A DNA stretch of 60,000 nucleotides from Owenia fusiformis (taxonomy: Eukaryota > Annelida > Polychaeta > Sabellida > Oweniidae). The notes beneath the pieces are model-generated. The model searched no databases and was not told the origin of the DNA. It worked only from the letters and a program-made list of their open reading frames with translations. Location of the stretch: positions 51,293,885 through 51,353,884 of the forward strand of contig CAIIXF020000001.1 of assembly GCA_903813345.2 (NCBI GenBank), written 5' to 3'. Numbering within the stretch: the stretch's first letter is position 1; each line of letters opens with the position of its first letter. A program made the position numbers and the translations under genes. Shown piece by piece: positions 1 through 12,100 of the stretch.

Positions 1-672
1 GACAGGCCTTTCCTCAAAGACATGTTCATATATGTAATGAGAGAATTTGACAGTGAATTATACATGTATACAAATGGAGACATTCTTTATCCATGGGGTC
101 ACCTACAAAGAAGTTTCCAAGCTGTTACTTCATATGTAGAAACACATAAACTACATGAATATATCATATTTGGATTACGGAGAGAAGTGCCATTCTACTC
201 AGGTTCAGGTTTGGATGTAAAACAACTTAATACTGGAGATGCTGAGGAAATTTTGAACATTGGAAATGACACTGAGCCTACACGACCATATGCCTTGGAT
301 TATTTCGTCACAAATAAAACAAGCTTTCCATGGCACACAATACCTGCATTTATAATTGGTTCAGTGAGATTTGATGACTGGTTAGTTATGTATGCAAACA
401 AACTCAAAATTCCTATTTTTGACATAACACAGTCTACCCCAGTGGTACACCAGGCAGGCATCCCCAAAATTGGTGACAAAAGGGGTGAGGATGCTAATAA
501 GTACAACACCAAGCTTTTTGAAGAATCTGTAGGTCCTTATAATAATGGAAAAATTAGTGAATGTGCGCATTTGAGGACACTGTTGATAAAGCAAGAAGTT
601 GAAGTCATTAAAAACAAGGACTATCTCGCAAAATGCATTCATGCGAAAATTCTTTACATTCCAATATTATGA
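1..672 (+). CDS. Glycosyltransferase-like protein, 3' terminal coding part (gene starts left of window)
   Basis: The reading frame is open from the first base and ends at TGA 670-672, giving about 223 residues. The first ATG at 22 is probably internal, because the seven codons before it read on smoothly as protein. The pattern resembles GT-A-fold nucleotide-sugar transferase-like proteins of invertebrates. It has a hydrophobic strand followed by the acidic motif NGDILY, a later DYFV segment, and FDDWLV followed by a conserved V-x-H-Q-x-G motif (VVHQAG). In such proteins the acidic motif binds the metal and nucleotide sugar; here that role is inferred. No membrane segment is visible in this part, and an N-terminal anchor would lie upstream. 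It is transcribed toward the 3' end of Rictor, which runs on the other strand. The family assignment is by pattern only, so the sugar donor and acceptor cannot be stated. Confidence 0.6.
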   Translation, partial: DRPFLKDMFIYVMREFDSELYMYTNGDILYPWGHLQRSFQAVTSYVETHKLHEYIIFGLRREVPFYSGSGLDVKQLNTGDAEEILNIGNDTEPTRPYALDYFVTNKTSFPWHTIPAFIIGSVRFDDWLVMYANKLKIPIFDITQSTPVVHQAGIPKIGDKRGEDANKYNTKLFEESVGPYNNGKISECAHLRTLLIKQEVEVIKNKDYLAKCIHAKILYIPIL

Positions 673-974
673 CTGTACTTGATGCATTTTAGGGCTCCTA
701 TAGTGGCTGGCTGGCTTTTAATTCTTTAGGTGATATTCTATAGTATTCTCTCACTCATAGGTATCTACTATATACAGAAGTACAAACTTTGACTTGGAAG
801 AAAATACTGAAATATGCTTGAAAATTATGAGTTCTAATTTGGTTATATCAGAGGCATTATCTGCTGACATTTGTCTGCCATTATGGCATTTATCTGTAAA
901 CTTGTATCTCAGCTATTATGTAATATTATGTCCAGTAAAGCTGTGGTCTTTCGTAATTTCTATCGCACCCTTGA

Positions 975-1333
975 ATAGAATAGAGTTTTTGGGACAGAAA
1001 GTCCAAAATGGCCTCCTTAACATTTACCCAGGATGACTAAAAACTAAACTTTCATATCAAGAAGAATTCCTTTACATTTCAGATCAATCCATCAAACCGT
1101 TTGGCTTGAAATGTGTGGACTAACTTGACAGACGACTAACTTAGGACGAAAAAGCCAAGATGACTAATCAGTTTCTGGAGTTTCACACCAAGAAACATCT
1201 GTAAACGTTTCAGATCAATCCATCAAACAGCTTGGCTTAAAACATGTAAAATAGACTAACAGACAAGATTTTAATGTAAATGTTAATGGTGGCCATTTTG
1301 GACTTTCTGTCCCCAATTCTATCCAAGAGTTTG
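975..1333. mobile_element. MITE with roughly 55-bp inverted ends
   Basis: The sequence around 975-1027 (containing GGGACAGAAAGTCCAAAATG) recurs inverted around 1277-1333, with a few mismatches. Inside, a motif beginning TTTCAGATCAATCCATCAAA occurs twice in direct orientation (near 1077 and 1209). There is no coding potential. This is the architecture of a non-autonomous DNA element; the superfamily is not clear. Confidence 0.6.
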
Positions 1334-1591
1334 ATACTGTTTACCTCTTGTCTTGTTTTTATCTTGATATAGACATTTAACCACAAATTGTGTTTTTTCC
1401 ATATGTACAGTAGATAAATAATGACAGCTTAAGGCAGACGAAATAAGGCCTGCAACACTTGACATCAACCTTTGACAACCATTCAAATCAACCTTTGACA
1501 CCAACCATTTATGTCAATATAGTTGTCATTTTACATGTAATTAAAAATACAGTAATTAAACTGTTTACGCAATGATAAACCAAGTTCAATA

Positions 1592-2965
1592 CAGGGTGAG
1601 CAATAAAACTGGACACATTTTTAATGAAGGACCCACGGTCCTATGCTCACACAGTTTGGAACCTTCAGAGGAATTTATATCCTGACTTTCAAACAAAAAT
1701 ATTGATTTGGATTTGTAGTCTCGAACTTTGAGAAACTTAGATAGCATAGTTATGTGACCTAGTTTGATGACCTTTGACCTTGAAAATTTTACTTATTCAG
1801 AGCTCAGTAAGGTCTTTTGTGATTAAGCTGACCAAAATTTACATCCAAAAATCAATTTGAAAAATCAACTTTTTTGACCTTTCAAAGGTCACTGAAGGTC
1901 AAGTAAAGGTCAGATCCTAAAACTAATGTCAGATTTGAACTCCTGGCAACTTGTAGATGATTTTCCAAAAAAAATTGGTCAAATTGAAGCAAGTTGAAAA
2001 ATAACTTATTTTTACTGTTTTTTGACGTCAAATATTTCAAAATGGTAAAAATTTGATGCTGACATATATTGAGAAATATGTAGGGAATGCTTAAATCTAT
2101 TAATGATGTACTTTATTGCAGGAAATGATCAAGTATAAGGCAAACTTTAAGAATCTTGTCAATCACAAAACCTGCCATTGACTTTATACAAGAGAAAGTT
2201 TCCTGAAAATGATTAAGTCCTACTTTTTTTCAAATTTTATAGAGTAAACACCAAAAACCGTAATTCCAAGAGCTTTGAAATCTTCAGAGGACATAAGTTG
2301 CATATACACCAACTACTAAAAGTTATTTGAAAGTTCTACTTCAACAAAGTGTCTAGTTTTTACAGAAAAGTTGACTTTTTGACGTCAAAATCCGCAATTT
2401 CTCGGAAACCGGGCGAACTTGGGAAATGGCGATGATAGGTCAAATAGGCATTATGGATATGCATAAAATGAATGTGGATATGACTCAATCCGAATAGCAG
2501 TTTTAATTTGTGCGGCAAATGTTGACGGACGGACGGACCAACGGACGGATGGACAGACGGACCAACGGGCGGACGGACCAACGGACGGACGCCTGGTCAA
2601 TCCCATAGGCTCACTGTGTGAGCCAAAAACAAACATTATATACCTACAGATTTGTAGAAGTTAGGACAGTTTGTGATTGTGGTGTCACAATTCACAGATT
2701 TTACAATCTAAAAAAAAAGAGTGTCTACTAAAATAAAACAATGGAAAAATAAGGAGAAATAAAGAATTGTACAAGAATTAGATAAATTGTAAAAGAATCT
2801 GCAATTTCAGAAGCTGTTTTTCCAGGCAACACATCACATTTCTTGCCAAACAATACATGTACAGAAATGTTCAAACTTTACACTCCCTAATTTTAATGAT
2901 AATTGGTTCATATCTGCTCTTTTAAAAAGAATATTATATGAGTGTCCAATTTTTTGCCCATCCTG
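1592..2965. mobile_element. 1.37-kb TIR element, CAGGGTG type, flanked by TA
   Basis: The left end reads TA then CAGGGTGAGCAATAAAACTG. The right end, read on the opposite strand, is TA then CAGGATGGGCAAAAAATTGG; both continue GGACAC. TA flanks and CAGGGTG ends are shared with the elements at 15444, 21538 and 23705, which suggests the mariner/IS630 group. No transposase frame survives. The inner part carries a GGAC-rich tandem run and looks like a composite of older repeats. The right end stops 27 bp from the donor of Rictor exon 22. Confidence 0.6.
2524..2592. repeat. GGAC-rich tandem repeat
   Basis: About 70 bp built from GGAC and GGACC/AACGGAC words. Similar runs sit at the ends of other repeats in this window (about 21450-21500 and 43216-43250), so the motif is a recurrent component of local repeats. 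Confidence 0.8.
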
Positions 2966-2991
2966 TATATTTTAATTAAAAATAACCTTAC

Positions 2992-3178
2992 CTGGAATAT
3001 CATCATGATGTCAACTGGTAATGCTAAGCCAACATACTCTGCAACTCCTGATGACTTCTTCCCTGTCTTGGGGAGATTGCTAACTATGGTATATCCCCCT
3101 GGACTAGCAGGACCCTGGAGATCTAATGGGTCTTGAAGCATACTGTCGTGTAGTGAGATATAGCTCAAGTTTTTGTTC
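2992..3178 (-). CDS. RICTOR: Rictor exon 22, GLALPVDI motif
   Basis: This 187-bp exon has an acceptor at 3180-3179 and a GTAAGG donor at 2991. It encodes a Pro/Gly/Ser linker followed by EYVGLALPVDIMMIFQ, which aligns with the highly conserved YIGLALPVDINDIFQ of vertebrate Rictor. It ends in phase 0. The next exons were not found in the window. A minisatellite (3236-3560) lies just upstream in transcript terms, and a transposon end lies 27 bp downstream of the donor. Confidence 0.93.
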
Positions 3179-6100
3179 CTATAGTATGAAAATACATTTA
3201 CATGCACACACATTCAACAACCAATGTCTCATCGCATGTTTTTGTTTATATTATAGAACAGTGTGGGAAAACAATGTGTTTTCATTTATATTATAGAACA
3301 GTGTGGGAAATCAATGTGTTTTCATTTTTTATATTATAGAACAGTGTGGGAAAACAATGTGTTTTCATTTATATTATAGAACAGTGTGGGAAAACAATGT
3401 GTTTTCATTTATATTATAGAACAGTGTGGGAAATCAATGTGTTTTCATTTTTTATATTATAGAACAGTGTGGGAAAACAATGTGTTTTCATTTATATTAT
3501 AGAACAGTGTGGGAAAACAATGTGTTTTCATTTATATTATTGGACATTGTGGAAAACAAGGTTAATTTTGTGATACCTTAACACCCCTCTCAAGCTCCCC
3601 ATATGATAAAATAAGGCATTGACAAGCAAATTGTTACCACCTGCCATTTGTTACAGACATAGACTGCCAAACACTGTCCACAAAAAAATTGGGAGACTAT
3701 TACAATATACCACTACTTGTGGTGGTGACATAAAAATATTGATTTGCCATTTACTGGATTTCGAGTTTTAATTGAAAATCAAAATTTTTTACGAATGAAA
3801 TTATGATTTACCACTCCCTTTAGCGGATCTAACTTTGTTTTCCACGACTGTTGCCAATTGACAATCAATTACTCAATTAATAATTAATGATGTTTTTCTC
3901 TTTAGAAATGTATATTGTATTGAAATATGAAATTACATAATTGCTTTAAATATATCCCAATTTTCTGTTATTTAAGCTATTTAGTACACATAATGACAAC
4001 ACAAATTGTACTCACAAGTAAGGCATACATTAATCTAAGCTATGTTAAAGTGTGATTTCAACAGCAAGCAAACATCATCAATGTGGTGGCTAAAGGTTTC
4101 AAAATGAATCAAAGATTTTGAAATCAGTTATAATTCTAAATCTGGTCCCTAAAAATCATTTTAAAAAATGTGTTATTTGTGTCTATCACTGCATTGCAAA
4201 ACACCATGCATTTAGAGAACAGGATGCAATGTTACCCATGTACATGTAGGTAATTGCTGGCCATTTAGAACAGCCATTTGTTAAACCTTTACCCACATAG
4301 ACAGCCTGTCCTCTAAATAATCAAATGAAAAATTGGTAGTCAATATAATGCGTATTTGAAAGCATGTAGCTTGCGTTACTTCAAAATGGGCATAGTTTTA
4401 CTGCAGACTTAATATATGAGAACTACACGAATCTCACACATATTAGAAAAAAACTTTTCACAGATTAACTACTTTACACATTGAGAAACTACTTTGCACA
4501 TCTAGGAACTAATGAACACACACCATTCACATAGCAGAGATTAATAACACCTCACCTTTGCCACTCTAACCTGAAGTCTAAACTCCGTGTTTTCTTCATT
4601 GCATTGTCTAAGTCATCATATGGAATGTCTAAGTCTGGATCCTCATTTGTGCTTCTAGTTCGTTGTCTGTGACGTAATGTTTTTAATGTAGCATATCCCT
4701 GAGCATCCAATGTACTGGTGTATGAGAAGGTATCTGCACGTATTATGGGCTTACCTTCCTGTGTTTTTAAAGGGCTGGATAGATTGATTCCTGGGTTTGA
4801 AAAACGCCGCCTAAGACTAGGAACTCGTCTTAAATTGGCCAGCCTCCTGATTGGCTCTGATGGATGAATCGGTTCAGAATCTACGGAATATTTCTCATTG
4901 GTATTTATTGAAGTTAGACTAGGTATAGGTGTCAGCTCTGATGCTTCTATACACATCTTTGATTCACGTCCTGAGTCGTAAGAACTCACTCCACTGGTCG
5001 TGCTGTTATCAGTGTCTGATCGACTTTTAGATTTGGAGCTTTCATCACTATTGCTCCGCTCATCTCTGTAGCTACCACCCCTCCTTTTCAGCTCAGGGGT
5101 CCCGCCCACTGGCCTGCTTTCACAATTAATATTTGCACTTCTAGATTTCACACCATGAGAGGAATGTTTATGAGGGCTTCTCATTACAACTGGTAGTTCA
5201 TCTGAAGCTGGTTCTTCATCCCCATTCAAGACATCAGTGCTTTCATAAAGCACTTGTAAGCCAGCTTTCAAGTCACTTTTATCACGTTTAGTCACTGGCA
5301 ATGTGGCTGATTTCTGACTAGGAGTTAAATGATTTGTTTCCCTTGTTTCTGAATCCTCAGTGATTATGCTTGGCTGTGGAGGTAAACTACTCGATAGCGT
5401 GGTCGAGTCAGATCGATCTCTCAAGGATTCGCCATCAGCTTCAAAACTGAACACTGGCGGCTTACTACATGGACTGGTAGGAGCGGATGATCGCATACTA
5501 CTTGAGCGTAAACGAATATCAGGGTCAAATATTGAGGGTATACTACTGCATGAGAGATTAATTGAACTTGCATTGGATGGGAATTCGCTGAGGACTTCAT
5601 CGAAATAATCCTCTTCATCTGCTATGGGCCAGGGGCTGCAATGGCTATGGCGTACAGACTCCCAACCATACTCCTGTAATTTGTCAGCACCAGGAGAAGT
5701 GGAGCCAATCAAGCCAAGCACATAATACGCAGTCCTAAAATAACATTGAAATTTCTTAATGAATGAAAAAACAATTCTTTGAACAAAGTAAATGAGTTAA
5801 AGGAACTCAGACTTGAAATTGTCAAATAATATTTCAACCTATTGATGCACACCAATGTAGCGATGAAGTAGAAGCACAATGATCATGATCCAAATGACAT
5901 TGAATGCTTGTAAAGAAATCATGACTGCCTTTCCTCTATAAGCAGTAATTAAAACATTTGAACAGAAAAAAAATCTGTCTGGTAATATTCACAAAAAAGC
6001 TTTTACACATTAACTAATTAATTTAATACTTTATGAATTTTCACTGTTTTTACTCATGCAAACTCTAAACCATTGTGTTCAGCCAAACCATTGTGTTCAG

Positions 6101-9100
6101 CCAAACCATTGTGTTCAGCCAAACCATTGTGTTCAGCCAAACCATTGTGTTCAGTCAAACCATTGTTTTCAGCCTGCTAAAACAGAACTCTTTCTGTAAG
6201 TATTTAATTATTTTAGTTAAAGGTGTATGAGACATAAATGTAAATCCTACCCTCTTATAGAGAAAACACCACACTCTTCCGCTAGCTTGATGATGTCTGT
6301 GATTACACTTTCCTCCTCAAGTAGTGAGATACCCCAAGATGACGTCCCGATGTGTCCCGTTACCCATAATGCAGTTTTCAATTTAAGAATGTCATCATCG
6401 GTAGCTAACATTTGAAATCGGACACATTGGAAATAGCCCGATAAATATGATTGTTTCTCTAGAAGTTGAGCACCCTCTTTATGTTGAATGAGCTGCCCAT
6501 AGAGATGGACGGGAACATATACTGCCCTGCCACCTATTTGTTTGCCCGAGACACGGGTATATGAACCATCTGAGGCACGCTCATATGTTGTGAATGCTTC
6601 ATTCAATTTCTCTTCAACAATCTTCACATACTTTGTATTGAAACTCTGAAATGAGATGATTTATGAAAATTTCAGTGCCTGTGATTCAGAAATGTAAAAA
6701 TTACTAAAAATGATGAAAAATTGAACGAGTGAAATTAATTCATCAGATTCAGAATCTTTGGAAACAGCATGTCAGAATAAAACATAATGCATAAAAGATA
6801 CAAAAATGAGAATTAATCTGGTCTACCTCGTGCCATTTATCAAGTTCGTTGTTGATGTAGTTGGCATCTCTAAGGAACTTGAATCCAGAGGGAATAGAGA
6901 GGAATCGACACAGAAGGAGTGCCCCTTTGTCTCCCAGGTGAAGCATGGAAGGACGCATCTGGACCAGTGATGCAAGATTGGCCTGAAAGACAATACAGAT
7001 TAAGATTATGAGAATTTGTTAAAATCACATAAAATTCAGAATTTTTATTCACATATTTTTATCCCAATGGTGACAGAAGTAAATCAATTTTGTTATCTTT
7101 TAAGATAGACTGAGTTTCTTTTAATGATAAGAGCACATCAGCCTCAAAGCTGCACCTTAATCTGAAAGCCTATTGAACACTCTGCTAAATTCAAATCTCA
7201 CCTCATTCTCACAGGCCTCATCCAAGACACTGATGGCTTCTAGAGCCACCATCTTGGACTGGTCATATAGCTGAGTAACCAACAGCTCCATTCCCCAGCT
7301 GCTTAGGAAAGGCACATTGGCTCGGAGTAGAACGCGTAAAAAGCTTGCTGTGTACAATCTTGCGTTCTGAAATATTACAAATAAAGGTTTAGTTCTTTAG
7401 AATAGTATGTGTATATGTACTGATGTGTTTTTTCTTATTCCTGTTAAATACATTCGAATATACAACAAATAGACTGCAAAAGTTAAAAACATCTGTGGTA
7501 GTACTGATGTGTCCATACTGATGAAATAGATTCAGATGGATATCATTTCTATTGAAGGTACCAATCAAAAACAGCCTGGTCAAACAGACCTGTTCCCCAT
7601 CAAAATTAGGTGGTCCGTAACAAGATGTGCTGGTCAAAATGACCAGCATTTCAAAAAAGGTGCTGGTCTGTATAAAGTCTCACTGGTCAATAAATTCATG
7701 ATTGTTTTAACCACTTAACACTGTTTCAACATCTCTATTGTAGGATTTATAATTGTAACACTAAGAAAATCAAAATCTGAGAATAAACATAGTTAGTTTA
7801 TTTTTTGTACTCAAACGGTACATGTTTAGCGAACCCTCCCCCTCAAACAGTGATATCAGAGGTACAACCTCTTTCAGTTTTTAACCGAGTATTACATACA
7901 ATTACCGAAGGCCCATAAGAAAAGCCCATAAAAAAGCTAGGCGTTCGGTAATTGTATGTAATACTCGGTTTAGCGAATTGATTCTAGCGAGAATTAAATG
8001 TTCTACTTCCTAAAGGAAGTTTTGAAAAATGAACCAGATATCTGCTGAATACGCTCATGTCAAGGTAAATATCGATCAAGACGACCACAAACAATAGAGT
8101 AAACCTGCGGACACATATTCTAGAGGTATGTAGGTATCATAAAAACAAGCTGGTCCAAAGGTCCAGCAACTGTGGAACTTTTGCCGGACCGGAGGACAAT
8201 CAACTGGTCCCTGACCGCCGGTCCGCTCATTAATGTTAACACTGGTACCAATCTACATCAGTAAAACTGTTTTTTCAAGAGTAATAATTCATGTTAACAT
8301 TTACAGCCATAATTAACAGTATGAGTTAATTTACATAATCATATCACAAAAACGATGTCTCCTTTATGGGTTAGAAGAATTATGAATGAGAATATCAGGA
8401 GTGGGCAGTAAATCTTATGTTTAAAAAGACACATTTCTAACAGACACATGTTGAAATGTGAACACTTTTCCAGTTTCATTTTCGGAATGCTACATTGATT
8501 CCCATGCTGGAAAAAAGCCTCAACACAGAAAAACCTTTTCAATCTTGATTAGCAGGTGTTGACTGAAAAAGGCGTTCACATTGAGAGTATTGGAGAGTTG
8601 TCCAGATTTTACATAATCTCACCTCAGAAGTAGCCGTCAGTGCCTTGGAGAGTATTATTCTAGTGATCCCATCTCTGGAGTAATCTAAGCTCGAGACTAT
8701 CAGTTTCACATATGTATCATGTGTGGTAATGGTGACTAGGTCTAATAAACTGAAAGTATAATTTTTTAGTGTTTCTTACAACAGGTTATTTTCAAATAGT
8801 ACCATGATATTTAAACACAAGTTCATTGTATTTAATTAGGCTATGGAACAAAGTGTTCATGCTGAATAATACTCTTGACAATATGAAAATGTACCTGGAA
8901 AAAAACATATTTGTTCCGTTCAAATAAATATCTTAAAAATGCGAAAAACTTTCCATAAAACATTACTTTCTCATTCTTATCACTCAAGTTATCAAATATA
9001 TTTCTAAAAAGGAAAACATATATTCATCAGAAATCTTACTATTGAATCAAGCCTGTTTTCTGTAATATCTCCTCTCCTTTAGCTGAGAAAGTGAATCTTC

Positions 9101-12100
9101 CCATGAGAAGGAAATAATCTTGGCACAATGTGTTGATCACATTAGAGGGGGAGAGGAGAGCATCTAGTGGAGCACGCTCTGAGCGAATCTGAAATAGAGA
9201 GAGGATATAATATGATACATGCATGGACCCTGAGGCAATATCAATTCTGCTTACTGAATTTATCAACATATCTAGGAAAATACCATCGCAACTTATTTTT
9301 AAGTCAGAGAGGATACATTATTTGACGTAAATCTCTGGGGCAAGTGCAGTGAAGTAATGTAGACTCATTTCATATAATCTACTAATATGTATTAGAAATA
9401 ATTAAAGGCACAAAAAGCTTCAACTTTGTTGCATATGGGACTGGTAAATTGTAACCCACACAAGGTTACAGGAAGAATGAACATTAATCATATCCACTTA
9501 CCTCTGAAAGACAGCTAGCTATATCTAAAAACAATTCGTTGATATATGTTTGAGCCTCCGTCTCTTCACAGCTAAGAAGAAAGTCAACAAAATGGCACCC
9601 TGCGACCGAGAATAGCTTGGCATCCTTATGTGACTGTTCTATAGAGGCGTATTGTCTACTGCTAGGTTTTAAAAATTGTGTTAACCGCTGCACAAATCTT
9701 ATACTAATCTGGTCATCTAATTTCTTTAGGTTATCATCTGGCCACTGAAAAAAGTATTTTTTGTATCTTAATGAGTAGAATGTGAGAACATATGCTTAGT
9801 AATCAATTGATTCATAGCCTAAAAACATAAGTCAGCAAATAGTTCGGCTTTGGTTACTGAAATTGGTGAGAAATAATAAGAGAAATGGCTCTGCTACTTG
9901 GTAGTATGTTTAACAAAGACAAAGTCAGTTTTTTGTTTAACGTAAAAAACATCATCCAGACAGTACAGGTGGTTTTGATCTATAAAGGCCTTCAACTAGA
10001 TCATGGAAATGATTCTCTGAGCACTTGAGTTGAATTACATGAATATGATAGAAAATGGTGCGTTACTTACAGAAAGTATAGAGCTGATAAGTTGTATGTC
10101 CCACTTGTACCAATCTTGACTAGAGAGGATCTTGCTATCTTTGATTGCCTGGCTGACTAGGTCATCATTTTCCTAACAATCCAAAAACATACACTAAACA
10201 TTTAGTTATTGAAAACATTGAAAAAATGTCTCCAGTTTAGGATGATTTTCTTTATAGTGTGAAACATACTTTTATTCAGTTGGGGTAGTTTTAGTAGGAT
10301 ACAACTAACTGTAGTCCATTTTTTATCTAACTAATAAAGTTTATCCAATTTGAAGCAGTCTTTTTGTTTTGGCTAACTGTATTCACAAAAAGTTATTTCA
10401 TTTCATAGCTGAAATGTAAAGTGCATCAAAATAGGCTGAAGATAGCACTAACATGTTATGTTCTATGATAAATCATTGAAAGGAAACAAAAGAATAATCT
10501 AAAGTGTATATAAAGGAGATTAACATTAGTGCATATGTACAATCATGTCTCAGTAGATTATATAAACTAAAGTGAACTCCCAGATGCACAAATGAAAATC
10601 CTTTGAGTTGAAGATTTTGAAAATAGGATTTCATGAACATTGCTGTCTTGCTAAGATTAGGTTAATTAGAATTCTTAAAGAACACTACATGTCAATATTT
10701 CCAGTTGCATGTTATGTGTAAAGATTAAAGAATCAAAAAAGTGTCAGTAGTGTGGGTTAAACACAAAAATCCATCCTGTACCTCCACACACATTTCTATT
10801 TTGCTTTCTGATTGAACTTACCACTCGTACCTTTGAAATGCACTGCAAAAGGTTAAATTGTGTAAGTTTAAGTGGCCTGTTTTTCTCCTTTGGGGCAGCT
10901 GCTCTTGACTGTTGTAGAATTTGATCGAGATAAAGACTTGCTGGAACGGTACCCCGCTTCTTGAGGGCATGAATCTGACTTAACTGGTTAATAGCCATGC
11001 TAGCTTGTCTGAAACCAGAATACTTTTAATCATGACTTATTATAACATACACAATAAGTAAAATGGCCAATACTATTCATATACTAGTATGATTCAATAA
11101 ACTATAGATTTTAAAGTTTAATTCACTGATCCGAATGACTTTAGGTGGAGTGGCTAGCTTTTTTCTATAGTTTCCCAACTGTGGAGAAGGTTGAACAATT
11201 AATTGGCATGGTCTCTTTTTTCACCCTACTTGTTCTAAATCAATGAACATAAAAATGGAAAATTGACATGATTAGCAAGAAAAGTATCTAGAATAAGACT
11301 ATTAAGCTACATCTAGTTCCTTAGACTATGAGTTGACTTCTCTTGACCAATCTTTGTTGGTCTTCCTCACTTAAACCATGATACAAACAATGCAATACAT
11401 ACAATATATATCATATTTATAGTTAGAGGACACTGTGAATGAACTCACTGTCTAAGTTGAGATGTGACCTGGAAGGAACTTGCCACTGCAACCAAAGTTG
11501 GGAGACAGTGGCTGTGTTGACTGCACTCATGAGGAATCACTGAATTAGCCTACAAGAACAAAATATTTATGTGTGTCATCAATTGTGCAAAATGAATCAA
11601 ACTTTATTTTGTATTATTGTGTCTTGTTCACTATAATTTTTGTTTTTGTCTTTTCTTACCTAATCTATTTTCTAACCAATTCAAAATCACATGATTAGAA
11701 GATCCAGAAGTTCATCCAACACATTGATATTTAAAATAAAATATTCACAAGTTTAGAACATAGAACTTCACCAATTAGAATGGTTGCCATGATAACAAAT
11801 CAATATTTACTTACAAGATAAAGAAGTTCACCGAGCAGAATGGTTGCCCTGACAGCAAGGTGTTGATCCTGGGACACCACTACTTCAACAAGACCCTGAA
11901 AATATAGAACAGGTGCCAGTCACAGGTGGGGGTCCTGTTTCTGGGATATCAGGGTGATCAGGCTAAAAGGACCAACCTTGAGAAGTCTACCATTGGGATG
12001 TTCATAACTGAAATATATTTTACTTAATTTATGAAATTAAAATATATATTTTACTTAATAGCTACTGAATTTGTGATCAGAAAAATACACAGGTATTAAA

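Larger units (their letters stand above)
673..2991. other. Non-coding, repeat-rich stretch between the glycosyltransferase stop and Rictor exon 22
   Basis: No convincing exon was found on either strand. It holds a MITE with long inverted ends (975-1333), a larger TIR element (1592-2965) and a GGAC-rich tandem run (2524-2592). The C-terminal exons of Rictor would be expected to the left of 2992, but none with the family's C-terminal motifs could be read here. Confidence 0.6.

Noticed and set aside
2644-2707. A 64-bp - strand segment with acceptor and donor that could follow Rictor exon 22
   Set aside because: It lies inside the TIR element at 1592-2965, and its translation does not match the Rictor C-terminus.
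3236-3560. A CRISPR-like array
   Set aside because: The repeats are directly adjacent without unique spacers, and the host is an animal.
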